Shown here in pieces: positions 1 to 10,798 of a stretch of DNA of 64,000 nt. This DNA is from Qipengyuania soli. Lineage in GTDB: Bacteria; Pseudomonadota; Alphaproteobacteria; Sphingomonadales; Sphingomonadaceae. The position numbers and the translations under genes were made by a program. Under the pieces are notes generated by a model. That model did no database searches. It had not been told where the DNA came from and saw nothing but the letters and a program-made list of their open reading frames with translations. Numbering within the stretch: the first letter of the stretch is position 1; the number at the start of each line of letters is the position of its first letter. Where the stretch lies: assembly GCF_015529805.1 (NCBI RefSeq), contig NZ_CP064654.1:2356001-2420000 (forward strand), read 5' to 3'.

Positions 1-78
1 CCGGCGGTCTTCCTCAACCGGAAGAGCGCCCGGCTCGAAACCTGGCCCGACGAAGACCCGAACGCCTATGCCATCTGA
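1..78 (+). CDS. C-terminal end of an unidentified protein (cut by window start)
   Basis: An open frame enters from the left edge and stops with TGA at 76-78, giving 25 residues that end in DEDPNAYAI. The fragment holds no recognisable motif. It lies 40 bases upstream of a CoA-transferase gene on the same strand, so it may belong to the same acyl-CoA metabolism operon, but that is inference from position only. Confidence 0.5.
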   Translation, partial: PAVFLNRKSARLETWPDEDPNAYAI

Positions 79-118
79 GGCTTGACCGCCTGCCGCCACT
101 GGCGCAGCAGCACCAATC

Positions 119-1255
119 ATGTGGCTCGACCAACCCCGTAATCCGAATGCCCCGCTTGCCGGGCTAAAAGTCCTCGAACTTGCCCGCGTCCTCGCCGGGC
201 CATGGGCTGGACAGATTCTGTCCGACCTAGGCGCGGACGTGATCAAGGTAGAAAGCCCGGAAGGCGACGGGACCCGCCTGTGGGGGCCGCCCTGGGTCGA
301 GCACGAGGGCGAGCGCTCGGCAGCCTATTACCATGCGACCAATCGCGGCAAACGCAGCGTGGTCGCCAACTTCAAGAACCCCGACGATCTTGCGCGCGTG
401 CGGGCGCTCGCCGAAAGCGCGGACGTCGTTCTCGAGAACTTCAAGACCGGCACGTTGGCCAAGTTCGGCCTCGACTACGAGGTCTTGTCCGAAGCCAACC
501 CCGGTCTCGTCTACTGCTCGATCACGGGCTTCGGGCAGACCGGACCGCGCGCGCATGAAGCAGGGTATGACTTCGTCATTCAAGGCATGAGTGGTTTCAT
601 GGCCCTGACCGGCGAGCCGCAGGGGCAGCCGATGAAGATGGGGGTGTCGATCTCCGACCTCAGTTGCGGGCTCTATTCGGTAATCGGCATCCAGGCCGCG
701 CTGGCGATGCGCGAGCGCACGGGCCGCGGGCAGCATGTCGACATGGCATTGCTCGACTGTTCGGTTGGCTTGCTCGCCAGCCAGGCGCTGCACTTCCTGA
801 CGACGGGCACGAACCCGCCCCGGATGGGAAACGAACACGCGCAGGTGAGCGCCTATGGTGTGTTCCCGGTTGCCGACGGCGAGGTGGTCCTGGCACCCGC
901 GAACGATGGCCTGTTCCGGCGCCTGCTCAAGCTGCTCGGGCGCGACGACCTGCTCACCGAAACCCGCTTCGCCTCCAATGAGGCCCGCCTCGCCAATCGC
1001 GCCGAGCTGGACGCCTTGATCGCGAGCGAAACATCGAAGTGGCAAATGGACGAATTGCTGGCCGACTGCGCCGAGGACGGCATCCCCGCAGGGCCGATCA
1101 ACGCCATCGATCAGGTCTTTGCCGACCGGCAAGTCCTCGCCCGCGGCATGCGCGTCGATCTCGACGGCATCCCCGGCGTGCGCAGCCCCTTCACCTTCTC
1201 CGAAGCCGAGCTTGCACTGGACCGTCCCAGCCCGCGCAAGGGGCGCGACGGCTAG
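119..1255 (+). CDS. CaiB/BaiF (family III) CoA-transferase
   Basis: This 378-residue protein is a family III CoA-transferase, the group that moves CoA between carboxylic acids through acyl-aspartyl and CoA-thioester intermediates. Family marks visible are the N-terminal GLKVLELARVLAGPWAGQILSDLGADVIKVE block, the RGKRSVVANFK segment, the SITGFGQTGP loop, and the GRGQHVDMALLD helix. The length is normal for one subunit of the interlocked dimer. The acyl substrate cannot be read from sequence. No strong Shine-Dalgarno sequence precedes the ATG, but the family N-terminus begins within the first 20 residues, so the start fits. It converges with metK, with one base between the stop codons. Confidence 0.9.
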   Translation: MWLDQPRNPNAPLAGLKVLELARVLAGPWAGQILSDLGADVIKVESPEGDGTRLWGPPWVEHEGERSAAYYHATNRGKRSVVANFKNPDDLARVRALAESADVVLENFKTGTLAKFGLDYEVLSEANPGLVYCSITGFGQTGPRAHEAGYDFVIQGMSGFMALTGEPQGQPMKMGVSISDLSCGLYSVIGIQAALAMRERTGRGQHVDMALLDCSVGLLASQALHFLTTGTNPPRMGNEHAQVSAYGVFPVADGEVVLAPANDGLFRRLLKLLGRDDLLTETRFASNEARLANRAELDALIASETSKWQMDELLADCAEDGIPAGPINAIDQVFADRQVLARGMRVDLDGIPGVRSPFTFSEAELALDRPSPRKGRDG

Positions 1256-1256
1256 A

Positions 1257-2495
1257 TCAGGCCAGGGCTGCCTTCAGGTCGTCGACGAGGTCGATCCGCT
1301 CCCACGGGAACAGGTCGCCTTCCGCCTTGCGGCCGAAGTGGCCGTATGCGGCGGTCTGGCGATAGATCGGCTTGTTGAGGCCGAGATGGGTACGGATCGC
1401 GCGCGGGGTCAGCCCGCCCAGCTTGTCGATACTTGCGATCGCTTCCTCAAGCGCTTCGTCGGTCACACCCGGGGCGCAGGTGCCGTGGGTGTCGACATAG
1501 AGCGACAGCGGCTGCGAAACGCCGATGGCATAGGCGATCTGGATCGTGCATCGCCGGGCAAGGCCCGCAGCGACGACGTTCTTGGCAAGGTAGCGGGTAA
1601 TATAGGCTGCCGAGCGGTCGACCTTGGTCGGGTCCTTGCCGCTGAAGGCGCCGCCACCGTGCGGAGCCGCGCCGCCATAGGTGTCGACAATGATCTTGCG
1701 CCCGGTCAAGCCAGCGTCACCATCGGGCCCGCCGATCTCGAACGAACCGGTCGGGTTGATATGCCAAGTCGTCTCGTCCGACAGGAAGCCTTCGGGCAGG
1801 ATCTCGCCGACGACCTTCTTCACATAGGCGTGGAGCTCTGCCTCTTTCTCGCCTTCGTCGTAGCCCGGAGCATGTTGCGTGCTGACGACGACGGCGGTGC
1901 AGGCGACCGGCTTGCCGTTTTCGTAGCGCAGCGTGACCTGGCTCTTGGCGTCGGGTTCGAGGAAGGGCGCGGTACCGCTCTTGCGATCAGCCGCAAGGCG
2001 TTCGAGGATCTTGTGGCTGTAGTCGATCGGTGCCGGCATCAGGTCGGGCGTCTCGTCGCAGGCGAAGCCGAACATGATGCCTTGGTCACCTGCGCCCTCG
2101 TCCTTGTTGCCGCTGGCATCGACGCCCTGCGCGATATGGGCGCTCTGGCCGTGGAGGTGGTTTTCGAAGGTCAGTGTCTGCCAGTGGAAACCATCCTGCT
2201 CGTAACCGATTTCGCGAACCGTACGGCGGACAGCCTTCTCGATTTCTTCCTTTGCGCCCGGCGCCCAGCCGCCGTTCTCCGCCCAGTCGGGGTTGTTGGC
2301 ATCGTACATCGGTGCGCAGCGAATCTCGCCGGACAGGATCACCCTCTGCGTCGTGGTCATGGTCTCGCAGGCAACCCGCGCCTCGGGATCCTTGGCCAGC
2401 ATCAGGTCGACGATGGCATCGCTGATCTGGTCCGAGACCTTGTCGGGATGACCCTCTGAGACGCTCTCGGAAGTGAACAGGAAGTTGGCGCGCAT
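1257..2495 (-). CDS. metK: S-adenosylmethionine synthetase
   Basis: MetK makes S-adenosylmethionine from methionine and ATP in the cytosol. The protein is 412 residues when started at [19 protein letters not shown]; the open frame extends much further upstream but that extension is not family-like. Visible signatures are [13 protein letters not shown] near the N-terminus (ATP and metal binding), [12 protein letters not shown] (the MetK GAGDQG signature), and the [16 protein letters not shown] loop with the catalytic lysines and aspartate. The gene lies 50 bases downstream of lnt on the same strand but has its own palindromic operator in that gap, so it is probably transcribed independently. 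Confidence 0.97.
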   Translation of the reverse strand: MRANFLFTSESVSEGHPDKVSDQISDAIVDLMLAKDPEARVACETMTTTQRVILSGEIRCAPMYDANNPDWAENGGWAPGAKEEIEKAVRRTVREIGYEQDGFHWQTLTFENHLHGQSAHIAQGVDASGNKDEGAGDQGIMFGFACDETPDLMPAPIDYSHKILERLAADRKSGTAPFLEPDAKSQVTLRYENGKPVACTAVVVSTQHAPGYDEGEKEAELHAYVKKVVGEILPEGFLSDETTWHINPTGSFEIGGPDGDAGLTGRKIIVDTYGGAAPHGGGAFSGKDPTKVDRSAAYITRYLAKNVVAAGLARRCTIQIAYAIGVSQPLSLYVDTHGTCAPGVTDEALEEAIASIDKLGGLTPRAIRTHLGLNKPIYRQTAAYGHFGRKAEGDLFPWERIDLVDDLKAALA

Positions 2496-2513
2496 TGGGA
2501 CCCCGAGATATGG

Positions 2514-2533
2514 ATATAAAGAAAGCTTTATGT
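2514..2533. promoter_or_regulatory. palindromic operator upstream of metK (SahR/SamR-like)
   Basis: An imperfect 20-bp palindrome has inner arms ATAAAG (2516-2521) and CTTTAT (2526-2531) around a 4-bp AT-rich core, with one more matching outer pair. It sits 19-38 bases upstream of the metK start. ArsR-family methionine regulators of proteobacteria (SahR, SamR) bind ATAAAG/CTTTAT-type palindromes in front of metK and related genes, so this is a candidate binding site. No such regulator gene is in the window. Confidence 0.55.
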
Positions 2534-2545
2534 GCTCGAAGTCAC

Positions 2546-4123
2546 CTAGCCGCCCCGTCGCCGCATGGCAACCAGCGATGCGCCGGCAAGGGCAATTCCC
2601 CAGAGCAAAGTGAGCCAGTGGCCAAGTCGCGCGAAGGGTGTCGGCGCGGCGGCGGGAGGCACCACGGTGTCGATCCGCCCCGCGACGTTGCGTCCGATGT
2701 GCTCCCTCACGACCCCGCGCGCGTCGATGACGGCGCTGATCCCGGTGGTGGTGGCGCGCAGGACCGGCAGCCCCTCCTCTGCTGCACGCATGCGCGCCTG
2801 GCCGAGATGCTGCGGAGGACCCCAAGATCCGAACCAGCCGTCGTTTGAGGGATTGAAGATATAGTCGGGGCGGTCGGCACGATCGGCCACCTCGCCCGAG
2901 AAGACGATCTCGTAGCAAATCTGCATCCCGGCCTTGCCGTGCTCGCCCAGATCGACCGTCGCAGCGCCAGGGCCGGGCAGGAAGTCGATCGAGCCGGCGA
3001 CAAGCCGCGACGCGCCGAGTGGTTCGAGGATATCGCGTAGCGGGAGATATTCGCCGTAGGGCACGAGGTGGGCCTTGGCATAGCGCTTGCCGAGGTTGCC
3101 CTGCGCATCGATCGGCGTGATCGTATTGTAGGCGCCGACGGCGCGGCGGCGGCCGTCCACTTCGCCGATAATGAGGTCGGTCACGCCGGTCAGCAGCAGG
3201 CTACCCTCTCCGATGACGGCGCCGATCCGCTGGCGTGCGAAGGCGGGGTCGCCGGCTGCGGTCATCTGGTCGTAATAGCGCTGCGGATAGCCGTCGCGCA
3301 GGTAGTCGGGCACCCCGCTCTCGGGCCACAGGACCAGACGATGCGAAAGCGGTCGTTCCGGCAGGCTCAGCCGCGCGATATTCTGGAACTGGCTCTCGAA
3401 CTTGGTCGGGTCGTCGATCTCCTCCTGCCGCAGGTTCGGCTGGACGAGGGTGAGTGGAAGATTGCCCTGCGCAGCCTTCCCGGCAGGCAGGAACATTCCC
3501 ACGGCAAGCGCAATCGAGGCAATCCCGAGCGGGAGCCAGTGGCGGCCCTGCACCCAGATGCCGAGCATCGCGCAGAGGGTGATGGCGATGCCCGAAAGGG
3601 CGTAGGTTCCGGTGAAAGGCAGCAACAGGCCAAGGCCGGGTCGGTCCCAGATACCCATCAGGGCGAGCGAGAACGGTCCCCAGGCGTATCCGGTAAAGAC
3701 CCAGCTGCGCAGCCACTCTGCCAGCACCCACGCCGCGCCGAGCGCCAGGGCAAAGGCTACACCGGGACGCCGTGGCACCAATGACCACGCCAGCGTCACG
3801 GCGATCGCGGGAAAGACCGCGAGGTAGAGCGACAGGAGCGGCACCGCCGCCCAGCCAAGGACGGCGGGCATCTCCGCCTGGTAGGTAAAGGCAGTGGCGA
3901 TCCAGTTGTCGGTGATGGTGAAATGCGCGACGCCGAACAGCCAGCCGCGCAGGAAGGCGGCCTTGCGGGTCGGGCTGTCGGCGACCAGCAGCGCAAAGGC
4001 ACCCATGGCGGCCAATGCTACCGGCCACAGCTGGAGCGGGGGGAAGCCGAGCGCGGCTAGCGCGCCCAGCACGAGTGCGGTCCAGTTGGGGTGCCGCCGG
4101 GCGAAACCGAGGAAAGCGTCCAT
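2546..4123 (-). CDS. lnt: apolipoprotein N-acyltransferase
   Basis: Lnt adds the third acyl chain to the N-terminal cysteine of bacterial lipoproteins at the outer face of the inner membrane. The 525-residue protein has six or more hydrophobic segments in its first 220 residues, followed by a periplasmic nitrilase-fold domain. The catalytic triad is visible: glutamate in [11 protein letters not shown], lysine in [17 protein letters not shown], and cysteine in [15 protein letters not shown] last transmembrane helix closes the C-terminus. Length and order are typical. Lipoprotein substrates in the window include SodC (55613) and a solute-binding protein (37662). Confidence 0.96.
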   Translation of the reverse strand: MDAFLGFARRHPNWTALVLGALAALGFPPLQLWPVALAAMGAFALLVADSPTRKAAFLRGWLFGVAHFTITDNWIATAFTYQAEMPAVLGWAAVPLLSLYLAVFPAIAVTLAWSLVPRRPGVAFALALGAAWVLAEWLRSWVFTGYAWGPFSLALMGIWDRPGLGLLLPFTGTYALSGIAITLCAMLGIWVQGRHWLPLGIASIALAVGMFLPAGKAAQGNLPLTLVQPNLRQEEIDDPTKFESQFQNIARLSLPERPLSHRLVLWPESGVPDYLRDGYPQRYYDQMTAAGDPAFARQRIGAVIGEGSLLLTGVTDLIIGEVDGRRRAVGAYNTITPIDAQGNLGKRYAKAHLVPYGEYLPLRDILEPLGASRLVAGSIDFLPGPGAATVDLGEHGKAGMQICYEIVFSGEVADRADRPDYIFNPSNDGWFGSWGPPQHLGQARMRAAEEGLPVLRATTTGISAVIDARGVVREHIGRNVAGRIDTVVPPAAAPTPFARLGHWLTLLWGIALAGASLVAMRRRGG

Positions 4124-4165
4124 CGGCTTCGCCCTTACGGCCTTGGTTCAGTCAATCAAGCGCGA

Positions 4166-4819
4166 TCAGCCGACCGCGCTGACCTCGCTGTCGTCTTCCT
4201 GCTTGCGGCGGCGGCGGCGCGGCGCGGGTTTTTCCTCGCGGTCGTCGTCGTTCGAGCCGAATGCGGGCGGCAGGACGGTTGCGTCGATCTCGCCTTCCAC
4301 GCCCGCTTCGCCTTCCGCGTCTTTGCGCGGGCGACGCTGGTTGCGGCGCTTTTTCGGCTCATTGTCCGAGCGGCGGGTAAACGGGTTGTCGGCCGGTTCG
4401 AAATCGCTGTCGTCGCCGTCGCTGTCCTGCACGTCGTCGTCGCGTTCGTCACGGTCGTCGCGATCTTCGCGGCGGCTACGCTGGCGGCGGTTGTCGCTGC
4501 GGCCGCGACGGTCGTCGAAACCGTCATCGCCATCATCGTCACGATCGTCGCGGTCGTCCTGGCGCTTGCCCTTGGCTTCGTCCTGGCGCGCCTTGTTGTC
4601 GGCGATCACGCGGAAATAGTGGTCGGCGAACTGCAGGTAGTATTCCATCTGCACCCGGTCGCCGTTGTGTTGCGCATCCTGGGCCAGCTTCTTGTACTTG
4701 TCGAGCAGCTGCGGGGCATTGCCACGCGCGCGGCTGTCGATGCGGTTGGCATTGTTGCCGCCGCCCTGGTTGCGATTGTTCCCGCGTCCGCGACGACGGT
4801 TATTGCGATTGTTGTTCAA
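4166..4819 (-). CDS. DUF4167 protein, highly charged, probably RNA-associated
   Basis: The 217-residue protein starts with an Asn/Arg-rich stretch (MNNNRNNRRRGRGNNRN) and then shows the DUF4167 core at about residues 30-90, recognisable by the QLLDKYKKLAQDA, GDRVQMEYYLQFADHYFRV segments. The rest is almost entirely alternating Asp/Arg, Lys and Glu low complexity. DUF4167 is widespread in alphaproteobacteria and its function is not settled; the composition suggests nucleic-acid binding, which is inference. It follows prmC on the same strand after about 230 non-coding bases that hold a small CTGGCC/GGCCAG hairpin (5006-5020) and no clear gene. Confidence 0.8.
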   Translation of the reverse strand: MNNNRNNRRRGRGNNRNQGGGNNANRIDSRARGNAPQLLDKYKKLAQDAQHNGDRVQMEYYLQFADHYFRVIADNKARQDEAKGKRQDDRDDRDDDGDDGFDDRRGRSDNRRQRSRREDRDDRDERDDDVQDSDGDDSDFEPADNPFTRRSDNEPKKRRNQRRPRKDAEGEAGVEGEIDATVLPPAFGSNDDDREEKPAPRRRRRKQEDDSEVSAVG

Positions 4820-5051
4820 GGGTTACCTGTCCTCATAAATGACGCGGCGCGAATTCGCTTGGAAATGGCTGCGTGACCCCTTGCACGACCGCGAACATCG
4901 CCAGTCGTGTGCCCCAGTCTTGTGCATGGTATGCGAGGCCGAAGCCGCGCACCGTAACTGCATATTTCGGAGCTCAGGCCGGCGGGTCGAGCATGTCGCG
5001 CACCACTGGCCTGCGGCCAGAGGTAGAGGGTCGAATCGGCTTTGCCAAGTC

Positions 5052-5879
5052 TTATCTGAGAATCAGTGCACGCGGACGTCCGCCGAGGTCGTGACGGAGT
5101 TCGGATTCAAACCCCGAGTCGCGTGCGATGGCCGCGACGCTATCTGCTTGAGTCGCGCCGATTTCGAGCACCGCGATGCCATCCGGCAAAAGGAGCTTGC
5201 CAAGCTGCGGGATGATCGCGCGATAGTCGTCAAGGCCTTCGGGGCCTGCGAATAGCGCGCCGGCCGGTTCATAATCGCTCACATCGGGATCGAGAGCGGC
5301 ATCGTCCTCGACGTAAGGTGGGTTGCAGAGGACGAGGTCGAACTGTCCCAGCCCAACGGTCCAATCCTCTGCCAGCCAGGAATCGAGGCGAAACTCCGCC
5401 CGTTCCCCGAGACCCAGGCGATCGGCATTGCCTCGCGCAACTGCGATTGCCGCTTCGGAGGCGTCCATCCCCAGCCCCCGCGCCGCCTCGCGCTGGCTGA
5501 GGAATGCCAGCAGCAGGGCGCCCGTACCCGTGCCCATGTCGAGCACCCGGCCGGCGGATGGTGCGGCCTCCAGCGCCGCCTCCACGATTGTTTCGCTGTC
5601 GCCACGGGGGATCAGCGTATCCGGCGTTACCGCGAGTTCGAGACCGAAAAATTCCTGCCGTCCGAGGATATGCGCGACCGGCTCGTGGCTGGAACGCCGT
5701 TCGACGAGGTCGGGGAACACGGCTGGCGCAGCATCGCGCATTGCTTTCAGCAGCATGTCCGAACGCGCGATGCCCAGCGCATGCGCCATCAGCAATTCGG
5801 CATCGAGCCGGGCGGTATCACTGGTCTTGGCAAGGCGCTCTGCTGCAGCGCGGATCGCTTCGCCGACCGTCTCAGTCAT
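5052..5879 (-). CDS. prmC: peptide chain release factor N5-glutamine methyltransferase
   Basis: PrmC methylates the glutamine of the GGQ motif in release factors RF1 and RF2, using S-adenosylmethionine. In this 275-residue protein the SAM-binding motif I is DMGTGTGAL (114-122) and the substrate-binding NPPY motif is at 186-189. An N-terminal helical domain precedes them, as usual. The start overlaps the 3' end of prfA, its own substrate gene, by eight bases, so the pair is translationally coupled within a hisS-prfA-prmC operon. Confidence 0.96.
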   Translation of the reverse strand: MTETVGEAIRAAAERLAKTSDTARLDAELLMAHALGIARSDMLLKAMRDAAPAVFPDLVERRSSHEPVAHILGRQEFFGLELAVTPDTLIPRGDSETIVEAALEAAPSAGRVLDMGTGTGALLLAFLSQREAARGLGMDASEAAIAVARGNADRLGLGERAEFRLDSWLAEDWTVGLGQFDLVLCNPPYVEDDAALDPDVSDYEPAGALFAGPEGLDDYRAIIPQLGKLLLPDGIAVLEIGATQADSVAAIARDSGFESELRHDLGGRPRALILR

Positions 5880-6939
5880 TCATCGCGGCGAGCCGCTTGG
5901 CTTCGTCCTCGGCGATCAGCGCGTCGACCAGTTCGCCAAGGCCGGGCCCGGCGATGATCTGCGGCAGCTTCTGCAGCGTCAGCCCGATGCGGTGGTCGGT
6001 CACGCGGCCTTGCGGGAAATTGTAGGTGCGGATGCGTTCGGAACGATCGCCCGAACCGACCATCGCCTTGCGCGCCGCGGCTTCTTCGCCATGCGCCTCT
6101 TCGCGCATCTTCTCGTAAAGACGCGCGCGCAGCACCTGCATGGCCTTGGCCTTGTTCTTGTGCTGGCTGCGCTCGTCCTGCTGCGTCACCACGAGGCCCG
6201 ACGGCAGGTGGGTGATGCGCACGGCGGAATCGGTCGTGTTGACGTGCTGCCCGCCCGCGCCGCTCGCGCGGTAGATGTCGATCTTGAGGTCCTTGTCCTC
6301 GATCTGGACATCGACCTCATCAGGTTCGGGCAGGACGGCGACCGTCGCGGCCGAGGTATGGATGCGCCCGCCGCTTTCCGTCTCGGGCACGCGCTGGACG
6401 CGATGCACGCCACTTTCGAACTTCAATTTGGCGAAGACCCCGTTGCCGGTGACGTTGGCGACGATTTCCTTGAAGCCGCCGACCTCGGACGCATTCATGC
6501 TGACCGGCTCGACGCGCCAGCCCTGTTCGGCGGCATAGCGTTCGTACATGCGATAAAGGTCGCCCGCGAACAGTGCCGCCTCGTCGCCGCCGGTCCCGGC
6601 GCGGATTTCGAGCATGGCCGGACGGGCATCGGCGCTGTCCTTGGGCAGCATGGCGATGGCAAGTTCGCGCTCGGCCGCGGGAAGGCGCTGGCGCAATTCG
6701 GCCAGTTCCTCGTCCGCCAGCGCCTTCATCTCCGGGTCTTCGGTCAGGACCGAGAGTTCGGCGATTTCGGCGCGGATCTCCTTTACCTCGCGCGCGACCT
6801 TGGCGACCGGCTCGAGCTCGGCATAGTCGCGGCTCGCCTTGACGAACTCCTCGCCTTCGAGCGTACCCGAAGCCATTCGCGCCTCGAGCTCGGCAAAGCG
6901 ATGGGTGATCTGGTCAAGGCGTTCAGCGGGTATGCTCAT
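5872..6939 (-). CDS. prfA: peptide chain release factor 1
   Basis: RF1 terminates translation at UAA and UAG. The 355-residue protein carries the codon-reading tripeptide PET (185-187, the PxT form that marks RF1 rather than RF2) in [18 protein letters not shown], and the peptidyl-tRNA hydrolysis motif GGQ at 229-231. Length is standard. It lies two bases downstream of hisS and overlaps prmC, so the three translation genes form one compact transcription unit. Confidence 0.97.
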   Translation of the reverse strand: MSIPAERLDQITHRFAELEARMASGTLEGEEFVKASRDYAELEPVAKVAREVKEIRAEIAELSVLTEDPEMKALADEELAELRQRLPAAERELAIAMLPKDSADARPAMLEIRAGTGGDEAALFAGDLYRMYERYAAEQGWRVEPVSMNASEVGGFKEIVANVTGNGVFAKLKFESGVHRVQRVPETESGGRIHTSAATVAVLPEPDEVDVQIEDKDLKIDIYRASGAGGQHVNTTDSAVRITHLPSGLVVTQQDERSQHKNKAKAMQVLRARLYEKMREEAHGEEAAARKAMVGSGDRSERIRTYNFPQGRVTDHRIGLTLQKLPQIIAGPGLGELVDALIAEDEAKRLAAMND

Positions 6940-6941
6940 GG

Positions 6942-8177
6942 TCAGGCGAGCAGGCCTTCGAGACGGATCCGGCCTTCGTCGTCGGCCTTGATGCGGACGT
7001 GCTCTTCGCCATCGCGCATCGCGAAGGCGACGATCTTCTCCGCACCCGCCTTGACTGCCTTGTCGAAGCGCTTGCGCGGGCTGCCGGTGGCGATCAGTTC
7101 CGCCGAATGTCCCGCGGAGCGGATGCGCCCGATGGCGGCAATCGCATGGCTAAGCAGCTGGTCGTCCTCGACCACGACGATGACGTCGGCCTTGGGTTCG
7201 CCCTTGTCGCCGACGAGCATCGCCAGCCGCTCGATCCCCGCAGCCCAGCCGACCGCAGGGGTCGGCGCGCCGCCAAGGCTTTCCATCAATCCGTCATAGC
7301 GCCCACCACCGAGGATGGTGCTCTGGCTGCCGAGCCTGCCTGCTGCCTCGCTACCCTCGTCGGGAATGAACTCGAAGGCGGTGTGGCGGTAATAGTCGAG
7401 ACCGCGCACGAGGCTTTCGGCGCGCGTCCACCTGACCCCAGCTGCATCGAGGCCGCTGGTCACCGCCTCGAAGAAGGCCCGTGCGTCGTCCGACAGGTAG
7501 GCGTCGATCTTCGGCGCATCGGCCACGAACCTGCGGTCACGCGGGTCCTTGCTGTCGAGGATGCGCAGCGGGTTCTTTTCCAGACGCTCCTGCGAATCCT
7601 CGGACAGATCGCCCTGCACTGCGCGGAAATGCTCGACCAGTGCGGCGCGCCAGGCCTCGCGGCTGTCGCCGTCGCCGAGCGTGTTCAGATGCAGTGTCAC
7701 GCCCTCGATGCCGAGTTCGCGGATGATATGGTCGGCCATGGCCAGCAGTTCGACGTCGGCCTGCGGTTCGGCAGCACCGATGATCTCGGCATCGATCTGG
7801 TGGAACTGGCGATAGCGACCCTTCTGCGGGCGCTCGTAGCGGAACAGCGGGCCGTGCGCCGCCAGCTTCAGCGGCGCGTGCTGCTGCCAGCCGTTGGTGA
7901 GATAGGCGCGTGCAATGCCCGCCGTGAACTCGGGGCGCAGCGTCAGGCTCTCGCCGCCGCGATCCTCGAACGAATACATCTCCTTGGAGACGATATCGGT
8001 CGTCTCGCCGATGGAGCGAGCGAAAACCTCGGTCTTCTCGAACACGGGCATTTCCGCGCGGCGGAAACGATAGAGCTTGCGCACGCGCTCGAAGGTTTCG
8101 ACCACGAAGGCGAAAGCCTCGGCATCGGCGCCGAAGATGTCCTGGGTCCCACGGATAGCTTGCGGTGTTTTCGACAT
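6942..8177 (-). CDS. hisS: histidyl-tRNA synthetase
   Basis: HisRS charges tRNA-His with histidine. I start it at [16 protein letters not shown], giving 411 residues; the frame is open for another 58 codons but those residues are not family-like and would run into the divergent M61 gene. Class II synthetase marks include RGTQDI, motif 2 ([26 protein letters not shown]), the histidine-binding [13 protein letters not shown], and motif 3 ([13 protein letters not shown]...[10 protein letters not shown]). The C-terminal anticodon-binding domain is present. It is first in the hisS-prfA-prmC operon. Confidence 0.96.
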   Translation of the reverse strand: MSKTPQAIRGTQDIFGADAEAFAFVVETFERVRKLYRFRRAEMPVFEKTEVFARSIGETTDIVSKEMYSFEDRGGESLTLRPEFTAGIARAYLTNGWQQHAPLKLAAHGPLFRYERPQKGRYRQFHQIDAEIIGAAEPQADVELLAMADHIIRELGIEGVTLHLNTLGDGDSREAWRAALVEHFRAVQGDLSEDSQERLEKNPLRILDSKDPRDRRFVADAPKIDAYLSDDARAFFEAVTSGLDAAGVRWTRAESLVRGLDYYRHTAFEFIPDEGSEAAGRLGSQSTILGGGRYDGLMESLGGAPTPAVGWAAGIERLAMLVGDKGEPKADVIVVVEDDQLLSHAIAAIGRIRSAGHSAELIATGSPRKRFDKAVKAGAEKIVAFAMRDGEEHVRIKADDEGRIRLEGLLA

Positions 8178-8259
8178 GGCCCGCCCGTTACTCGGCACAG
8201 GGCCGCACCGCAATGGGCAGCGATTGCCTTGGAGGCGCGTTGCGGGCAGGGAGGCGCGC

Positions 8260-10158
8260 ATGATCAATCGCTTCGTGTCGCTCGTCTTTCTCGCCACCGC
8301 CGTACCGCTGTCAGCCGGTGATCCGGCGCCGACCCCGGCTCTGCCCGTCACGCAGGCGGCGGCTTATCCCGGGACAATCGCGATCGAGGTCGATGCGCGC
8401 GACACGGTCAGCCGAGCCTTCACCACGACACAGACCATCCCCGTCGTCGCGGGCACGCGCGATCTGGTGCTGGTCTATCCCAAGTGGCTGCAGGGCAACC
8501 ACGCGCCCTCGGGCCAGATACAGCGTGTCTCGCGGCTGGCGTTCACCAGCGACAAGGGTCCGGTCGAATGGCAGCGCGTGCCGAGCGAGCCCTATGCCTT
8601 CCGCCTCGCCCTGCCCGATGGGGCGAGCAAGGTCATGGTCGAGCTCACCTACACCTCGCCCTTCCCGGGCGACGCGTGGCGCGTGCTGATGACCGACGCC
8701 ATGCTGAACCTGCAGTGGGAGAAGATGTCGCTCTATCCCGCAGGCTGGGACATCAACCGCATGCGCGTGAAGCCGAGCGTCCTCCTGCCCGATGGTTGGG
8801 CGGTTGCGGGCGCGCTGGATGGCGAGGTCCGCGAGGGCAACAGGGTCAGCTATGCCGAGACCGACTATGCCACGCTCGCCGACTCGCCGCTGTTCGCAGG
8901 CAAGCACCACAGGCGCTGGGACCTTGGCCAGGGCGTCGAGCTGGAGGCTTTCGGCGACGAGGCCAAGAACCTGGTCGCCAAGGACGAGGCCATTGCTGCA
9001 GGAAAGGCGCTGGTCGCCGAAGCTGTCGCAACCTTCGGGTCGAAGCACTTCGACCACTACGATTTCCTGCTTGCGCTGACCGACCAGCTCGGCGGCATCG
9101 GGCTCGAACACCACCGTTCGAGCGAGAACACGCAGTCGCCCGACGATCTCAGCGATTTCGCCGGCAACACGCACGACAACTCCCTGCTGCCGCACGAGTT
9201 CACGCACAGCTGGAATGGCAAGTTCCGCCGTCCCGCGGGTCTCGTCGCACCCGACTTCCACACCGCGCTCGATGCGCGGCTGCTGTGGGTCTACGAAGGG
9301 CAGACCTCGTTCTGGGACTGGGTGCTGGCGGCCCGTTCCGGCTTCATGCCGCGCGACGTGGTTCTGGGATCGCTGGCCGAGGATGCAGCCTATTACAGCC
9401 GCCAGGCCGGCCGCGAATGGCGCAGTGTCGAGGATTCCACCTTCGACCCCATGCTCGGCTACAGGGCCGACCGCCCCTTCCCTTCGCTCAGCCGCAACCG
9501 CGACTATTACAGCGAGGCGGGGCTGGTGTGGCTCGAGGTCGACCAGATCATCCGCAAGGGTACCAAGGGCAAGCGTGGGCTCGACGATTTCGCGAAACTG
9601 TTCTTCGGCGTGAAGGACGGTTCGTGGCAGGTCCTTCCCTATGAATTCGCCGATGTGGTCGCCGCGCTGGACGCGGTCTATCCGTATGACTGGACGGGTT
9701 TCCTCAAGAGCCGCATGGGCGAGGCCGGACAGCCCGCACCGCTCGCGGGGATCGAGGCGGCCGGCTATCGCCTGACCTGGCGGAGCGAGCCCAACCCCTA
9801 CACCAAGCAGGCGCGGAGCGGGGCGAAGGGCGACTTCAGCGGATCGCTTGGCATCAGGGTATCGGGCGACGGCAATGTTTCCGCCACGCAATGGAACTCG
9901 CCCGGCTTCGCCGCAGGCCTGACCCCCGACACGCGCATCGTCGCGGTCAACAGCCTCGCCTTCACGCAAGCCCGGCTCGCCGAAGCGCTCGAATCGGCGA
10001 AGGCCAGCAAGGTCGCGCCGCAGCTGATCGTCAAGCGGGGCGAGCGTTTCGAGACCATCGCACTGCCCTATTTCGACGGCGTGCGTTATCCATGGCTGGA
10101 ACGCGTCGGCGACAAGCCTGTCGGGCTCGACCGCCTGCTCGATCCGCGCCGCAAATAG
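8260..10158 (+). CDS. secreted M61-family zinc metallopeptidase with PDZ domain
   Basis: This 632-residue protein begins with a signal peptide (hydrophobic residues 5-19, cleavage near SAG-DP) and carries the gluzincin HEFTH motif at 312-316, followed by the [12 protein letters not shown] segment that supplies the third zinc ligand, a glutamate. This is the glycyl-aminopeptidase (M61) arrangement. A PDZ-like domain occupies about residues 525-610. The start at 8260 is chosen because GGGAGG lies six bases upstream and the signal peptide follows directly. Likely exported to the periplasm or outside; the substrate is unknown. It is divergent from hisS. Confidence 0.9.
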   Translation: MINRFVSLVFLATAVPLSAGDPAPTPALPVTQAAAYPGTIAIEVDARDTVSRAFTTTQTIPVVAGTRDLVLVYPKWLQGNHAPSGQIQRVSRLAFTSDKGPVEWQRVPSEPYAFRLALPDGASKVMVELTYTSPFPGDAWRVLMTDAMLNLQWEKMSLYPAGWDINRMRVKPSVLLPDGWAVAGALDGEVREGNRVSYAETDYATLADSPLFAGKHHRRWDLGQGVELEAFGDEAKNLVAKDEAIAAGKALVAEAVATFGSKHFDHYDFLLALTDQLGGIGLEHHRSSENTQSPDDLSDFAGNTHDNSLLPHEFTHSWNGKFRRPAGLVAPDFHTALDARLLWVYEGQTSFWDWVLAARSGFMPRDVVLGSLAEDAAYYSRQAGREWRSVEDSTFDPMLGYRADRPFPSLSRNRDYYSEAGLVWLEVDQIIRKGTKGKRGLDDFAKLFFGVKDGSWQVLPYEFADVVAALDAVYPYDWTGFLKSRMGEAGQPAPLAGIEAAGYRLTWRSEPNPYTKQARSGAKGDFSGSLGIRVSGDGNVSATQWNSPGFAAGLTPDTRIVAVNSLAFTQARLAEALESAKASKVAPQLIVKRGERFETIALPYFDGVRYPWLERVGDKPVGLDRLLDPRRK

Positions 10159-10255
10159 GACGAAAGCAGGGGTTGCCCGGCGGGGCCACGCACTCTAGTG
10201 CGCGCCGCGAAGTCTTTCTGGGGAGAGGGGCCGCACGCAACGAAGAAGAGTAGTC

Positions 10256-10795
10256 ATGCGCATCGACAAGATCCCCGTGGGCGACAATCCGCCCGAGAGC
10301 CTCAACGTCATCATCGAAGTGCCGACCGGCGGCGAGCCCGTGAAATACGAGTTCGACAAGGAATCGGGCGCACTGTTCGTCGACCGCATCCTCCACACGC
10401 CGATGCGCTATCCGGCCAACTACGGCTTCGTGCCGCACACCCTGTCGGACGACGGCGACCCGCTCGACGCGCTGGTCATCTCGCGCTCGCCCTTCATCCC
10501 GGGCTGCGTCGTGCGTGCCCGCCCCATCGGCGTGCTCAACCTCGAAGACGAACACGGCGGCGACGAGAAGCTGATCTGCGTGCCCGTCGACACGACCTTC
10601 CCCTATTACTCCGACGTCGGCCAGACGAAGGACCTGCCCTCGATCATCTTCCAGCAGATCGAGCACTTCTTCACCCACTACAAGGACCTCGAGGCCGAGA
10701 AGTGGGTGCGCATCGGCAATTGGGGCGATGCGGAAGATGCCAAGCGCATCGTGCTCGAATGCATCGAGCGCTACGAAGCCAACAAGAACAAGTAG
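10256..10795 (+). CDS. ppa: inorganic pyrophosphatase (family I)
   Basis: This soluble enzyme hydrolyses pyrophosphate to two phosphates and pulls biosynthetic reactions forward. The 179-residue length fits the bacterial hexameric family I type. Visible marks are the KYEFDKESGALFVDR substrate-binding segment, YPANYGFVPHTLSDDGDPLDALV with the signature metal-binding aspartates, and the later KDLPSIIFQQIEHFF region. It is convergent with the mechanosensitive channel gene, with three bases between stop codons. Confidence 0.97.
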   Translation: MRIDKIPVGDNPPESLNVIIEVPTGGEPVKYEFDKESGALFVDRILHTPMRYPANYGFVPHTLSDDGDPLDALVISRSPFIPGCVVRARPIGVLNLEDEHGGDEKLICVPVDTTFPYYSDVGQTKDLPSIIFQQIEHFFTHYKDLEAEKWVRIGNWGDAEDAKRIVLECIERYEANKNK

Positions 10796-10798
10796 GCG

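Noticed and set aside
1119-2459. 446-codon plus-strand ORF opposite metK
   Set aside because: Shadow of metK in GC-rich DNA; no family features.
2496-2545. SAM riboswitch before metK
   Set aside because: The 50-base gap is too short and shows an operator-like palindrome, not a SAM-II or SAM/SAH pseudoknot pattern.
5323-7299. 658-codon plus-strand ORF opposite prmC-prfA-hisS
   Set aside because: Antisense to three well-supported translation genes; low-complexity Ser/Arg translation.
8311-9969. 552-codon minus-strand ORF opposite the M61 peptidase
   Set aside because: Antisense shadow; the M61 frame has a signal peptide and HEFTH.
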